A stretch of 38,195 nt of DNA from Wenzhouxiangella sp. (GTDB lineage: Bacteria > Pseudomonadota > Gammaproteobacteria > Xanthomonadales > Wenzhouxiangellaceae): NCBI GenBank assembly GCA_007135935.1, contig SLIA01000182.1, positions 1 through 38,195 on the forward strand, in the 5' to 3' direction. The notes below the pieces were generated by a model. That model was given only the letters and a program-made list of their open reading frames with translations, was not told where the DNA came from and searched no databases. The position numbers were made by a program, and so were the translations under genes. Shown piece after piece: positions 17,001 to 24,153 of the stretch. Numbering within the stretch: position 1 is the stretch's first letter; the number at the start of each line of letters is the position of its first letter.

Positions 17001-17556
17001 CAACATCGGTGACCGCCTGGGCAATGGCAACGGCAATGGAAATGGCTACAAGGGGCGCGGACGAGGCGTGGAAATGACGCTGGCCGGGCTGGTCATGGCA
17101 GTGCGGAAACGACCGGGCAAGGGGGCATTCGTGGCGATCGACGACGGCACTGCCCGACTGGAGGTCGCCATTTTCGACTCGCTCTACAACCAGATTGCCG
17201 ACCGACTGGTGGCCGATGAAATCCTGGTGGTACGCGGCCGTGTCGAGGTCGATGACTTTCGTGGCGGGTTTCGCATGGTGGCCGAGGAAGTCCTCGATGT
17301 CGACCAGGCCAGGGAACGTTTCGCCCGCGGCCTGGAAATCGAAACCCTCAAGCCTCCGGTGGAGTTCGACCGCGACCTCGCCGCGGCCATGCAGCCCTAC
17401 CGCAGCGGCCGCACACCGGTACTCATCCGCTTTCGCAATGAATCGGCGCAGGCCTTGCTGAAACTGGGCTCGGACTGGCAGGTCGCACCGTCGTCGGAAT
17501 TGCTGGCCGCAGTATCCGGTCTCGATGGCGTCTCAAGCGCCCGCTTGCGTTACTGA
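14053..17556 (+). CDS. dnaE: DNA polymerase III subunit alpha
   Basis: The 1167-residue replicative polymerase (C-family), close to the usual 1160. Order: PHP domain (1 to about 280), polymerase palm/fingers with catalytic aspartates 403 and 405 (PDFDIDF) and 557 (VKFDFLGL), helix-hairpin-helix region, a clamp-binding pentapeptide QSSLF at 916-920, then an OB fold. The PHP domain has HLRLHTEYS and TDWHN where metal-binding versions have HLHNH and TDHGN, the same kind of degeneration as in E. coli DnaE, so proofreading probably relies on a separate DnaQ. A Gly-Asn repeat (GNGNGNGNG, about residues 989-998) is inserted just before the OB fold. It follows the DUF349 gene by 14 nt and converges on the next gene with 7 nt between stops. 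Confidence 0.97.
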   Translation: MPETDPQSLPFVHLRLHTEYSLEDGMVRIGELVDRAAELGMPAIAVTDWHNLFGLVKFYRAAISRGIKPIAGADVRIQDPAQPEETSAITLLVQDRTGYLNLCRLLSRSFLEGRYRGQPRIHPAWLKGNTDGLIALAGRTSSIGEAIGRGRNALAAQHLDEWQTLFPGRLYLTLERMGREGERKLEHGLLLLATEHGIPVVASNDVRFLEQKEFFAHEARVCIHQSRLLDDKRRAREYVDQQYLKSSAEMHQAFADLPVALENTWHLAQRCNLELTLGEYALPAFPVPEGETEADYLRRKAAEGLDERLERHGLAPDTTREEYDQRLERELEVINTMGFPGYFLIVADFITWAHNNGVPVGPGRGSGAGSLVAWTMGITGLDPIRYELLFERFLNPERVSMPDFDIDFCVEGRDRVIEYVAQRYGRNQVSQIITYGTMAAKAVVRDCGRVLGFNYGFVDSIAKLIPNKLEMTLDKALEEEPELKARYDNEDDTRGVLDLARSLEGLARNAGKHAGGLVIAPSDLTDFTPLYTEPDGQSVLTQYDKNDVESVGLVKFDFLGLRNLTIIDWTLKAVNETRGRQGKDPLNLDDLPLDDAKALRLLQAAHTTAVFQLESPGMKELLRKLKPDGFDDIVAAVALYRPGPLDAGMVDEYINRKHGKAQVKYPHPKTEPILKPTYGVILYQEQVMQIAQELAGYSLGGADLLRRAMGKKKAEEMQRQREIFVTGAAENGIPKEQAEPIFDLMETFARYGFNKSHSVAYALVAYQTAWLKAHYPAEFMAAVLSADIDKTDKIANLIEDCRLMGLEILPPDVNHSHYRFRVEDGAIRYGLGALKGVGRGAVENLIEVRERVGGFSSLAGMCREIDLSRLNRRTLETLIRAGAGDSLHSNRAALMQALPDVLNEAERFQADREAGQSSLFGGVQPATADKAGADDTAPLPRVPDWTTRQRLRAERETLGLYLSGHPMDELRDELAEVTTTTLDNIGDRLGNGNGNGNGYKGRGRGVEMTLAGLVMAVRKRPGKGAFVAIDDGTARLEVAIFDSLYNQIADRLVADEILVVRGRVEVDDFRGGFRMVAEEVLDVDQARERFARGLEIETLKPPVEFDRDLAAAMQPYRSGRTPVLIRFRNESAQALLKLGSDWQVAPSSELLAAVSGLDGVSSARLRY

Positions 17557-17563
17557 CGCCCGG

Positions 17564-18454
17564 TCAGAAACTGGCCGCACGCGCCGACTGGTTGATCAGC
17601 AAACGACTGGTGGTGTAACAGGCGTTGAGAAAAGCGGCCACGGTTTCCACCGCCTCGCCGGATTGCCGGTGCAGATCGTCCAGCGTGACCGGCGCCCGGA
17701 TCAAGGCCTGCGCCAGCGCCTGGAAGCGTGGGTTGTCCCTGGCCTGGGGCGGAATCTGCGTGAGCATGAACTCGAAGCCGCCGAGCAGATCGGGGTGCAG
17801 CTTGCCGCGCGATTGCGCCAGCCCGGCGAACCACTTCAGCTCCGCCAGCGAACGTTGGTGCATGCCGGCGGTCCGCTCGACCAGCTCCTCGCTGTCAAGG
17901 GGAACACCGGCAGCCTCGGTCAGAGGCTGAGCAAACATGACCGGGGTAACATCGGTGATTGCGCCGTCGTAGAACCAGGTGCCCGAACCCGGATCGAGGA
18001 TCAGCTCGGGCCAGCCGTGCTCGGTGAGCAGCACGGGAGTGGTCCACGTTCCCCGTCGCAGATGTTCGGCCAGGGTGCAGCGATCTTCGCTGACCTCCCA
18101 GCCCTCCCACAGCGGCTCATCCGCTGTCGAGTCGCTTTCCTCCGAAACGACGGTTTCGCCCCGGGCGAGCCTGCCCAGTAACTGGAGGAACTCTCGGGAA
18201 CGCAACGGCTTGCGAAGCTTGAGCCTGGCCGGATGATCATGCTGCCGGGTCAGTGCAATCACGTCGTCGCCACCGGCCTCGTCCCACATCTCGGCGCCGG
18301 CAGGGGAATCAATATCGATGACGGTGAATTGCCCACCGATCCGGTCGGTCACCTGCCAGGTCGGCTCACTGCCCGCGAGATTGAGCAGGGAGCGCATCAC
18401 GGTCAGTTCCTTCTGGCTGGCGTGCAGGACCGAAAGGGTCAGCGTCTTGGGCAT
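17564..18454 (-). CDS. Pseudo-receiver domain protein of unknown function
   Basis: A 296-residue soluble protein that I do not recognise. Residues 1 to about 105 look like a degenerate response-regulator receiver: alternating strands (TLTLSVLHA, FTVIDID, DDVIALTR) ending in KLRKPLRSREFLQLLGRLA, which matches the conserved Lys-Pro and final helix of receivers. The acidic phosphorylation pocket is not evident. The C-terminal half contains WTTPVLLTEHGWPELILDPGSGTWFYDG and a helical tail with LHPDLLGGFEFMLTQIPP and TLDDLHRQSGEAVETVAAFLNACYTTSRLL, which may be a winged-helix-like unit. The start at the ATG at 18454 is supported by a promoter-like pair about 35 nt upstream. It converges with dnaE (7-nt gap) and is separate from the MTI-phosphorylase operon. 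Confidence 0.75.
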   Translation of the reverse strand: MPKTLTLSVLHASQKELTVMRSLLNLAGSEPTWQVTDRIGGQFTVIDIDSPAGAEMWDEAGGDDVIALTRQHDHPARLKLRKPLRSREFLQLLGRLARGETVVSEESDSTADEPLWEGWEVSEDRCTLAEHLRRGTWTTPVLLTEHGWPELILDPGSGTWFYDGAITDVTPVMFAQPLTEAAGVPLDSEELVERTAGMHQRSLAELKWFAGLAQSRGKLHPDLLGGFEFMLTQIPPQARDNPRFQALAQALIRAPVTLDDLHRQSGEAVETVAAFLNACYTTSRLLINQSARAASF

Positions 18455-18488
18455 ATCGGACGGTTCAAGCAGCTTCGTACCTGCTACC

Positions 18489-18517
18489 AGAATAGCTCCG
18501 GGACCCGAAAAACCCAA
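18489..18517 (-). promoter_or_regulatory. Probable sigma-70 promoter of the pseudo-receiver gene
   Basis: Read on the minus strand: TTGGGT (18517-18512), 17-bp spacer, TATTCT (18494-18489). The predicted start of transcription near 18482 leaves a leader of about 28 nt before the ATG at 18454. This argues against the longer reading frame that begins at 18517. Confidence 0.45.
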
Positions 18518-18569
18518 GGAAAATCAGCGAGAAGAAGGTCACACTTTCAGCCCGGACAGTTCCGGAACG

Positions 18570-19298
18570 TCAGACAGCCAACTTGCCGAACAGGCGTCGC
18601 ACATCCAGCATGGCGGTGGCCAGGACGCGCTCGATCTCCTCGAGCGAGATCGGCTCGCGCTCCAGCCCGGCCGCCGGATTGGCCACCACGCACAAACTGG
18701 CGTAATCCAGCCCGGCCTCGCGCGCCAGGACGGCTTCGGGCATGCCCGTCATGCCCACGACCGAACAGCCATCGCGTGCAAGCCGTGCGATCTCGGCGGC
18801 GGTTTCCAGGCGCGGCCCCTGGGTGACAGCCATGCAACCGCCATCTTTCAGCCCGATCCCCGCCGATCTGCCGGCATCGAGCAAGCCGGCCCGGAGTCTG
18901 TCCGCAAAAGGATGTGCGAACTCGACATGCAACAACGGCGATTCCTCATCGTCGCCGAAGGTGTGGGACCGCCCCCAGGTGTAATCGATCAACTGGTCAG
19001 GAACGACCAGACTGCCCGGCTCCAGCGCCGCATCGATGCCGCCAACGGCATTGATCGCGATGACCCGCTTCACTCCCAGGCGCTTGAGACCATCAATATT
19101 GGCGCGGTAGTTGATTCGATGAGGTGGAATGCGATGCGGACGGCCATGCCGGGCCAGAAACCAGGCCTCCGCGCGACCGAACCCAACACGGACCGCGGGG
19201 GCCGAGGGTACGCCCCAGGGCGTATCCATGCCCCGCTCTTCGCTTGATTCGAAAAGATCCAGTGCACCCGTTCCGCCGATGATCGCCAGTTCACTCAT
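18570..19298 (-). CDS. S-methyl-5'-thioinosine phosphorylase (MTAP/PNP family)
   Basis: A 242-residue trimeric purine-nucleoside-phosphorylase-type enzyme. Visible: phosphate loop GGTG (residues 8-11), RHG at 50-52, NYRANIDGLKRLGV (63-76), AINAVGGID (81-89), TQGPRLETAAEI (159-170), GMTGMPEAVLAREAGL (182-197) and VANPAAG (205-211). The purine-recognising position is Asn207, as in 6-oxopurine-specific PNPs, where adenosine-specific MTA phosphorylases carry Asp. Together with hpt 17 nt upstream this points to methylthioinosine as substrate, giving hypoxanthine and methylthioribose-1-phosphate, as known for the related Pseudomonas aeruginosa enzyme. The start at 19298 has GGAGG 6 nt upstream; a longer frame to 19373 would overlap hpt. 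It is the last gene of the rlmD-led operon. Confidence 0.88.
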   Translation of the reverse strand: MSELAIIGGTGALDLFESSEERGMDTPWGVPSAPAVRVGFGRAEAWFLARHGRPHRIPPHRINYRANIDGLKRLGVKRVIAINAVGGIDAALEPGSLVVPDQLIDYTWGRSHTFGDDEESPLLHVEFAHPFADRLRAGLLDAGRSAGIGLKDGGCMAVTQGPRLETAAEIARLARDGCSVVGMTGMPEAVLAREAGLDYASLCVVANPAAGLEREPISLEEIERVLATAMLDVRRLFGKLAV

Positions 19299-19315
19299 TG
19301 CTGCCTGCCCTCCCC

Positions 19316-19861
19316 CTACACCGCCCAGATCTCGTCGAGCTGACGCCAGTAGCCATGCAGATCCATGCCGCAACCGAACACGTAGCGGTCGGGCACCTCG
19401 AGGGCAAAATCATCGACGCGGTCGCGCGCCAGCCCGCGATCATGTCGCTTGAGCGCCAGAACCACGGTCGTCAGGCTGGCGGCACCCTCGGCCAGCAGAC
19501 GCCGGCCAACCGCGTCCATGGTGTAACCCTCGTCGAAGATATCGTCGATCAGCAGCACGTGCCGACCGCCAAGCCGATCGCTTCCCGGCACATGCACCCA
19601 GTCGATTTCGCTACCGGTCTTGCGTTCCCGGTAGCGGGTGGCATGCACGTACTCAAACAGCATGGGCCGGCGGATGCGGCGGGTCAGTTCGATGGCCGGG
19701 TACATGCCACCGTTCATCAACGCCACCGCCATGACCGGCTGATCGGCCGGCAGCAGGGCTTCGATGCGCCGTGCCTGACGGTCCAGGGCCTCGGCCACCT
19801 CGCCGGCCGCAACAATCCGCTCGGCGCTCTCCGGCCAGTTCCCGGCCACCTCATCCTTCAT
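19316..19861 (-). CDS. hpt: Hypoxanthine(-guanine) phosphoribosyltransferase
   Basis: A 181-residue type I phosphoribosyltransferase that joins hypoxanthine (or guanine) to PRPP, giving IMP or GMP. The PRPP-binding signature VLLIDDIFDEGYT is at residues 102-114; upstream are the substrate strand VAVALMNGGMYPAIEL and the flexible-loop region VHATRYRERKTGSEIDW, and downstream ALKRHDRG with the VPDRYVFGCGMD hood residues typical of Hpt. The ATG overlaps the 3' end of mscS by 11 nt and has AGGAG 10 nt upstream. Position directly before the thioinosine phosphorylase suggests that hypoxanthine released from polyamine-derived methylthioadenosine is recycled here. Confidence 0.93.
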   Translation of the reverse strand: MKDEVAGNWPESAERIVAAGEVAEALDRQARRIEALLPADQPVMAVALMNGGMYPAIELTRRIRRPMLFEYVHATRYRERKTGSEIDWVHVPGSDRLGGRHVLLIDDIFDEGYTMDAVGRRLLAEGAASLTTVVLALKRHDRGLARDRVDDFALEVPDRYVFGCGMDLHGYWRQLDEIWAV

Positions 19862-20987
19862 TCTTGAAGGACTCCTGCATCTGCCGGCGCGCCATCTCTT
19901 CGGCCATCTCCAGCTTCAACGTGCGTGTCGGGAAGGCGATCTCGGCACCGTTGCGCTCGATGATTTCACCGATGCTGATCAGCACTTCTTCCCTGACCTG
20001 GTGATACTCCGTCCAGACCACGGTCTTGGTGAAGCAGTAGATCATGATGTCGAGAGAATGCGGCCCGAACACATTGAAATGCACCATCGTCGTCTGGGTG
20101 GTGTCGAGGTCCGGGTTGTCGTGAATGTAGTCGCGGATCTCGTCGACGGTCTGACGCATCTTCGAGAAATCGTCGTAACGGATGCCGATGTGTTCGAAGA
20201 TCTGACGATGGGTCATGCGTGACGGGTTCTCCACCGTGATGGTGGTGAACGTCGCGTTGGGTACGTACATTGGCCGCTTGTCGAACTTGCGAATGGTGGT
20301 CATGCGCCAGCCGATCTTCTCGACCACGCCCTCGATTTCCTGATCGGGCGAACGCACCCAGTCGCCGACCGAGAACGGCCGGTCGAGAAACACCATGAAG
20401 CCGCCGAAGAAGTTGGCCAGCAGATCGCGGGCGGCCAGACCGACCGCGATGCCACCGACGCCGCCCGCGGCAAGGAAACCGGAGATGGGAATGTCGAGAA
20501 TGCTGAGTACGGTCAGCGCACCGGTGAGCAACACGGCAATGCGCACGATCCGCCCGAGTACGCTGACAGTGGTGATATCAACCGATTCGTTGCGCTTGCG
20601 CCTCTCGGCGACAAAGGCCTTTTCGAACCCGGTCGCCAGGCGGAAGAAGAACCAGGTCGCGGCCACGACCAGACCCAGCTGCTGCAGCACGCCCAGGAAA
20701 TCGGGATCGAAACCGATCGCATCGGTATGCGGCGCGGCCACGCGCGCGGCCATGACGATGCCCTGCCACCAGATCAACAGTGACACGGGGCGCTTGCCGG
20801 CGTACACCACCGCGTCATCCCACATGTGGCTGGTCTTTTCCGCCAGCACGCCAAGACGATTGATGAACAGGCGGTAGACGAACTCCAGCAACAGCGCCAC
20901 CAGGATGATGACGAAAGCTTGCAGGATCCAGCCGGGCATGCCAACCAGGTCACTGACATTTTCGACGATATCGACGACTTCTTCCAT
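19851..20987 (-). CDS. MscS-family mechanosensitive ion channel
   Basis: A 378-residue inner-membrane channel of the small-conductance mechanosensitive family. Several N-terminal transmembrane segments (ILQAFVIILVALLLEFVYRLFI, VSLLIWWQGIVMAARVAA, LGLVVAATWFFFRLATGF, IVRIAVLLTGALTVLSI) precede the pore helix FLAAGGVGGIAVGLAARDLLANFFGGFMVFLDRPFSVGDWV, which is diagnostic for MscS. The cytoplasmic beta domain follows (GVVEKIGWRMTTIRKFDKRPMYVPNATF). It is expected to release solutes on hypo-osmotic shock. The layout resembles YnaI/YbdG-like members with extra N-terminal helices. It starts immediately after the nagZ stop with no gap, and its end overlaps hpt by 11 nt. Confidence 0.95.
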   Translation of the reverse strand: MEEVVDIVENVSDLVGMPGWILQAFVIILVALLLEFVYRLFINRLGVLAEKTSHMWDDAVVYAGKRPVSLLIWWQGIVMAARVAAPHTDAIGFDPDFLGVLQQLGLVVAATWFFFRLATGFEKAFVAERRKRNESVDITTVSVLGRIVRIAVLLTGALTVLSILDIPISGFLAAGGVGGIAVGLAARDLLANFFGGFMVFLDRPFSVGDWVRSPDQEIEGVVEKIGWRMTTIRKFDKRPMYVPNATFTTITVENPSRMTHRQIFEHIGIRYDDFSKMRQTVDEIRDYIHDNPDLDTTQTTMVHFNVFGPHSLDIMIYCFTKTVVWTEYHQVREEVLISIGEIIERNGAEIAFPTRTLKLEMAEEMARRQMQESFKNEG

Positions 20988-22013
20988 TTAGCGCTCGCAA
21001 AGTTTCTCGAGTGAATCGCGCCAGGCCCGAAACTCGGGCACGGTCAGTTGTTCCTCCAGCGACGCCAGCGGCCGGCCATACAAACCTTCCATCCGGCCGG
21101 CAGCCGGAGCGGCCAGGTCAAGCCTCCCTGCCAGCAATCCGGCAACCGATGCGGGATGGCAGACCAGCACCGCCTCGCAGCCGGCCGCCAACGCCAGGCT
21201 CAGGCGAGAGACGAGATCGCCTCCCGGCGTGGCACCGAGCATGTCCAGGTCGTCGGAGACGACCACCCCGGCAAAATCGAGCTCCGTGCGCAGACATTGC
21301 CCGATCCAACGGGCGGAAAAACCGGCCGGTCGCTCATCACGCGCCGGGTAGCAAACGTGGGCCATCATAACGCTATCGAGCTGCCCCGCGAGCTCGGCAA
21401 ACGGCTGCATGTCCGATGCCAGGTCGGACAGTGAACGCCGATCAACCACGACTTCATGGTGTGAATCGGCGCTTATCGACCCATGGCCCGGAAAATGCTT
21501 GCCGCAGGATTTCATTCCGGCATCACGCATGCCCGCGAGGTAGTACCCCCCCAGATCACAGACCACTTGCGGATCCTCGCCGAGGGCGCGATCACCGATC
21601 ACTTTGCTGCCGCGATCGAGATCGAGCACCGGCGCCCAGCTCAGGTCCACGCCATGCCCGAGCACTTCGGCAGCCATGACCCGCCCGTGGCGATAGGCCA
21701 GGTCACGGGCACGGTCGGGATGATTGCGGTAGAAGCGTCCGAGCCGGCCCAGCGGAGGCAGCGGGGTAAAACCCTCCCGAAAACGCTGGACGCGTCCACC
21801 CTCCTGGTCGACGGTGATCAACAGTCGTGGCGAGCGCAACTCCGCAATGGCAGCACACAGCTCGCTCAATTGCGCGGGAGATCGGTAATTGCGGCTGAAG
21901 AGGATGACGCCCCCGACGGCCGGGTGGCAGAGTTGTTCCCGGGTGACATCATCGAGCTCGAACCCGTCGATACCGACGATCAGCGGGCCCAGCGGCAGGT
22001 CAACGACGCTCAT
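20988..22013 (-). CDS. nagZ: Beta-N-acetylhexosaminidase
   Basis: A 341-residue glycoside hydrolase family 3 enzyme that removes N-acetylglucosamine from muropeptides in the cytoplasm during peptidoglycan recycling. Visible: TVDQEGGRVQRFREGFTPLP (67-86), WAPVLDLDRGSKVIGDRALGEDP (126-148), KHFPGHGSISADSHHEV (172-188, with the His of the His-Asp dyad), MMAHVCYPA (216-224) and the nucleophile motif VVSDDLDMLGA (251-261). The length is normal for single-domain gammaproteobacterial NagZ. The start codon overlaps the rlmD stop by 4 nt (ATGA), so translation is coupled. Linkage of nagZ with the thioinosine phosphorylase and hpt is also seen in pseudomonads (from memory). Confidence 0.96.
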   Translation of the reverse strand: MSVVDLPLGPLIVGIDGFELDDVTREQLCHPAVGGVILFSRNYRSPAQLSELCAAIAELRSPRLLITVDQEGGRVQRFREGFTPLPPLGRLGRFYRNHPDRARDLAYRHGRVMAAEVLGHGVDLSWAPVLDLDRGSKVIGDRALGEDPQVVCDLGGYYLAGMRDAGMKSCGKHFPGHGSISADSHHEVVVDRRSLSDLASDMQPFAELAGQLDSVMMAHVCYPARDERPAGFSARWIGQCLRTELDFAGVVVSDDLDMLGATPGGDLVSRLSLALAAGCEAVLVCHPASVAGLLAGRLDLAAPAAGRMEGLYGRPLASLEEQLTVPEFRAWRDSLEKLCER

Positions 22014-23335
22014 GGACGCTCAAACAGCGCGATGGATTCCACGTGTGCCGTATGCGGAAACATGTCGGCAATGCCGGCGCTGACCAGCCGGAAACCGTGT
22101 TCCCGCACCAGTTCGCCCGCATCGCGTGCCAGGGTGGCCGGGTTGCAGGACACGTAAACCACCCGCCGGGCACCACTGCCGGCCACCACCGGCAGAATCT
22201 CCAGCGCACCCGAGCGCGGCGGGTCGATCAGCACCTGGTCGAAGCCGGCGCGGTACCACGCCCTGCCGGAAACGTCCTCGGCCAGGTTGGCAACCTCCCA
22301 GTCGATGTTGCCAAGGTCGTTGCGCCGGGCGTTGTCATGTCCAGCCTCGATCAGCTCTGCGGCACCTTCGACACCGGTAACGTGACCGGCGCGAGTCGCC
22401 AGCGGCAGGGTGAAATTGCCCAGCCCGCAGAACAGATCGAGCACGCGATCGTCCGGACCGGGATCGAGCAGCGCGACCGCTTTCGATACCAATGCCCGGT
22501 TGATCGCGGCATTGACCTGGATGAAGTGCTGCGGGTGAAAGGCCAGTTCCAGATCGAACTCATCGAGACGATAGCTCAGCTGGTGCTCGTCAGGGCACAG
22601 ACGATGTACCGTGTCCGGCCCCTTGGGCTGCAGGTAAACGGCAACGGCGTGCTCGGTCGACCAGGCCCGCAGGGCCTGCTCGTCGTCGGCGGTCAATGGC
22701 CGGAGATGACGGATGACGATGGCCGAGCCGTCGTCGCCGCTCGCGGTTTCGATCTGTGGCACGGCGTCGGCCACCGACAGCGTGCCCAACAGCTGCGACA
22801 GGCTGAGCAGACGGTTGCTGAAATCCGGGTGCAGCACCCGGCAGTTGCCGACATCGGCTACGAAACGTCCCTGCGGTTCGCGGAAGCCGACCAGCACCCT
22901 GCCCTTGCCTTTGACCAGGCGTGCACTGAGCCGGCTGCGTCGCCGGTAGAACCAGGGTTCGGCGGAGATCGGGTCCCACCACTCGTCCGGAGTCACTTCA
23001 CCGATGCGGGTCAGGTTGTCGACCAGGCGCTTGTGCTTCCATGAAAGCTGGGCATCGTGATCAAGATGCTGCAGCGCGCAGCCGCCACAACGATCGAACC
23101 ATGGACATTCCGGCTCGACCCGGTCGGCGGACGGCTCGAGCACATCCTCGCACAGCGCCTCGTCGAAACGGCGGTTGCGGTCGATCAGGCGGGCCGAGAC
23201 CCGCTCACCCGGCAAGGCGCCATGCACGAACACGGCCTTTTCCTGGTGGCGCCCTACCCCGCGCCCGTCGTGCGACAGGTCGGTGATGGCAATCTCGATC
23301 GGTTCTGGCGGGAGTCTGCGGCGGCGTCTTGGCAT
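22010..23335 (-). CDS. rlmD: 23S rRNA (uracil-5-)-methyltransferase RlmD
   Basis: A 441-residue RNA m5U methyltransferase, expected to methylate U1939 (E. coli numbering) of 23S rRNA with SAM. Order: basic tail, TRAM domain (about 10-70), [4Fe-4S] cysteines Cys77, Cys83, Cys86 (ECPWFDRCGGC) and Cys165 (VGNCRVLHP), Rossmann methyltransferase domain with DLFCGLGNFTLPLA, and catalytic Cys397 in VSCNPATLARD. The ATG at 23335 is chosen because family sequence begins here and the length matches the 433-residue E. coli protein; the frame runs open to 23713 but crosses a terminator-like hairpin and the end of another gene. No Shine-Dalgarno is visible; the leader is A/C-rich (GAAACGACCAAACCC). First gene of the rlmD-nagZ-mscS-hpt-phosphorylase operon. 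Confidence 0.93.
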   Translation of the reverse strand: MPRRRRRLPPEPIEIAITDLSHDGRGVGRHQEKAVFVHGALPGERVSARLIDRNRRFDEALCEDVLEPSADRVEPECPWFDRCGGCALQHLDHDAQLSWKHKRLVDNLTRIGEVTPDEWWDPISAEPWFYRRRSRLSARLVKGKGRVLVGFREPQGRFVADVGNCRVLHPDFSNRLLSLSQLLGTLSVADAVPQIETASGDDGSAIVIRHLRPLTADDEQALRAWSTEHAVAVYLQPKGPDTVHRLCPDEHQLSYRLDEFDLELAFHPQHFIQVNAAINRALVSKAVALLDPGPDDRVLDLFCGLGNFTLPLATRAGHVTGVEGAAELIEAGHDNARRNDLGNIDWEVANLAEDVSGRAWYRAGFDQVLIDPPRSGALEILPVVAGSGARRVVYVSCNPATLARDAGELVREHGFRLVSAGIADMFPHTAHVESIALFERP

Positions 23336-23380
23336 GGGTTTGGTCGTTTCGTTTTGCTGGTTGGGGGCTATTAAAGCGAC

Positions 23381-23411
23381 GGGGCTTGCCTTCGCTGGGA
23401 GGGCAAGCCCC
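23381..23411 (-). terminator. Terminator-like hairpin after the YdbL-like gene
   Basis: GGGGCTTGCC (23381-23390) and GGCAAGCCCC (23402-23411) form a perfect 10-bp stem with an 11-nt loop, between the stop of the lipoprotein gene and the start of rlmD on the same strand. On the minus strand it is followed by GTCGCTTTAATAG, so the T-tract is imperfect. A second hairpin, GGTCGAA/TTCGACC, lies at 23428-23450, nearer the lipoprotein gene. Together they suggest that rlmD begins a new transcript. Confidence 0.6.
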
Positions 23412-23474
23412 GGTTGATACTGTCTGCGGTCGAAGTCCGATGGTTCGACCCGGCAAGGACTCACGGACTCATGA

Positions 23475-24053
23475 TCACTTCCGGGTCCAGTCGCCGCCGG
23501 AATCCTGGTAGTACCAGCCCTCACGTGCATTGGCGACCCATTGGCGAGCGAAGGTCTGGCGGATCTCGTCTTCCCATTCTGGATGACCGTTGGCAACGGC
23601 GATCTCGCGGTAGACCGCATTGCGGTCGGAGTTCTCTTCGCCCACCACCCTTTCGAGGTTCCGGCGCTCGGCCAGGCCGACGGCGGATCGGTCGCGTATT
23701 TCCACCAGGCCATTGCGGGTCAGGCCGATGGCGCCGGCATCGTACCACTCGGCCAGGTGCTCTCGATGGCGCTGGGCCATACGCTGCTTGATGGCCTGGA
23801 CCTGCGGCGTGTCGATATTGATGTTCGGCTGCTGGGCGTAGGCCGAACTGATCAGACCGAAGGACAGAAAGCCCCCACCACCGGCATTCGGCTCGGTGGC
23901 CGACGGCCTTTCGGCAGCCTCGCCGATGACATCCTGGATGAAACGATCGGCAGCACGTTCCGCAGCCGCTTCCGGAAAATAGACATTGATGGTCACGCAG
24001 GCGGCCAGCACCAGCGTGAGCGCGATGACAGAAAGTGATACCAGTCGGTTCAT
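23475..24053 (-). CDS. YdbL/DUF1318-family lipoprotein
   Basis: A 192-residue envelope protein. The N-terminus is a lipoprotein signal with lipobox LAAC and acylated Cys19, followed by VTINVYFPEAAAERAADRFIQDVIG, typical of DUF1318 lipoproteins. A glycine-rich stretch and a second hydrophobic segment ending GLISSAYAQ (about residues 58-74) resemble a signal peptide end; the C-terminal domain from about residue 80 (TPQVQAIKQRMAQRH ... RREIAVANGH-like helix ... GWYYQDSGGDWTRK) resembles E. coli YdbL. The start at 24053 has AAGGAG 8 nt upstream. In E. coli YdbL works with YnbE and YdbH, which are linked to lipid transport across the periplasm; no YdbH or YnbE gene is adjacent here. The protein looks like a fusion of a YnbE-like anchor and YdbL (inference). 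Confidence 0.85.
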   Translation of the reverse strand: MNRLVSLSVIALTLVLAACVTINVYFPEAAAERAADRFIQDVIGEAAERPSATEPNAGGGGFLSFGLISSAYAQQPNINIDTPQVQAIKQRMAQRHREHLAEWYDAGAIGLTRNGLVEIRDRSAVGLAERRNLERVVGEENSDRNAVYREIAVANGHPEWEDEIRQTFARQWVANAREGWYYQDSGGDWTRK

Positions 24054-24153
24054 GACCAGAGCTCCTTGAGACCTCAACAGCCCCACAATCGGTGGCCTCA
24101 CACAGTGTTGGCCGACGCCGCTGAATTGATGCTGAATAGTTTAGTTGGAAACT

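Noticed and set aside
19631-19646. Second copy of the 3096-3306 element arm (shared CGGTAGCGGGTGGCAT)
   Set aside because: It is inside the hpt coding sequence (HATRYRE region) and the match stops after about 16 bp; chance in GC-rich DNA.
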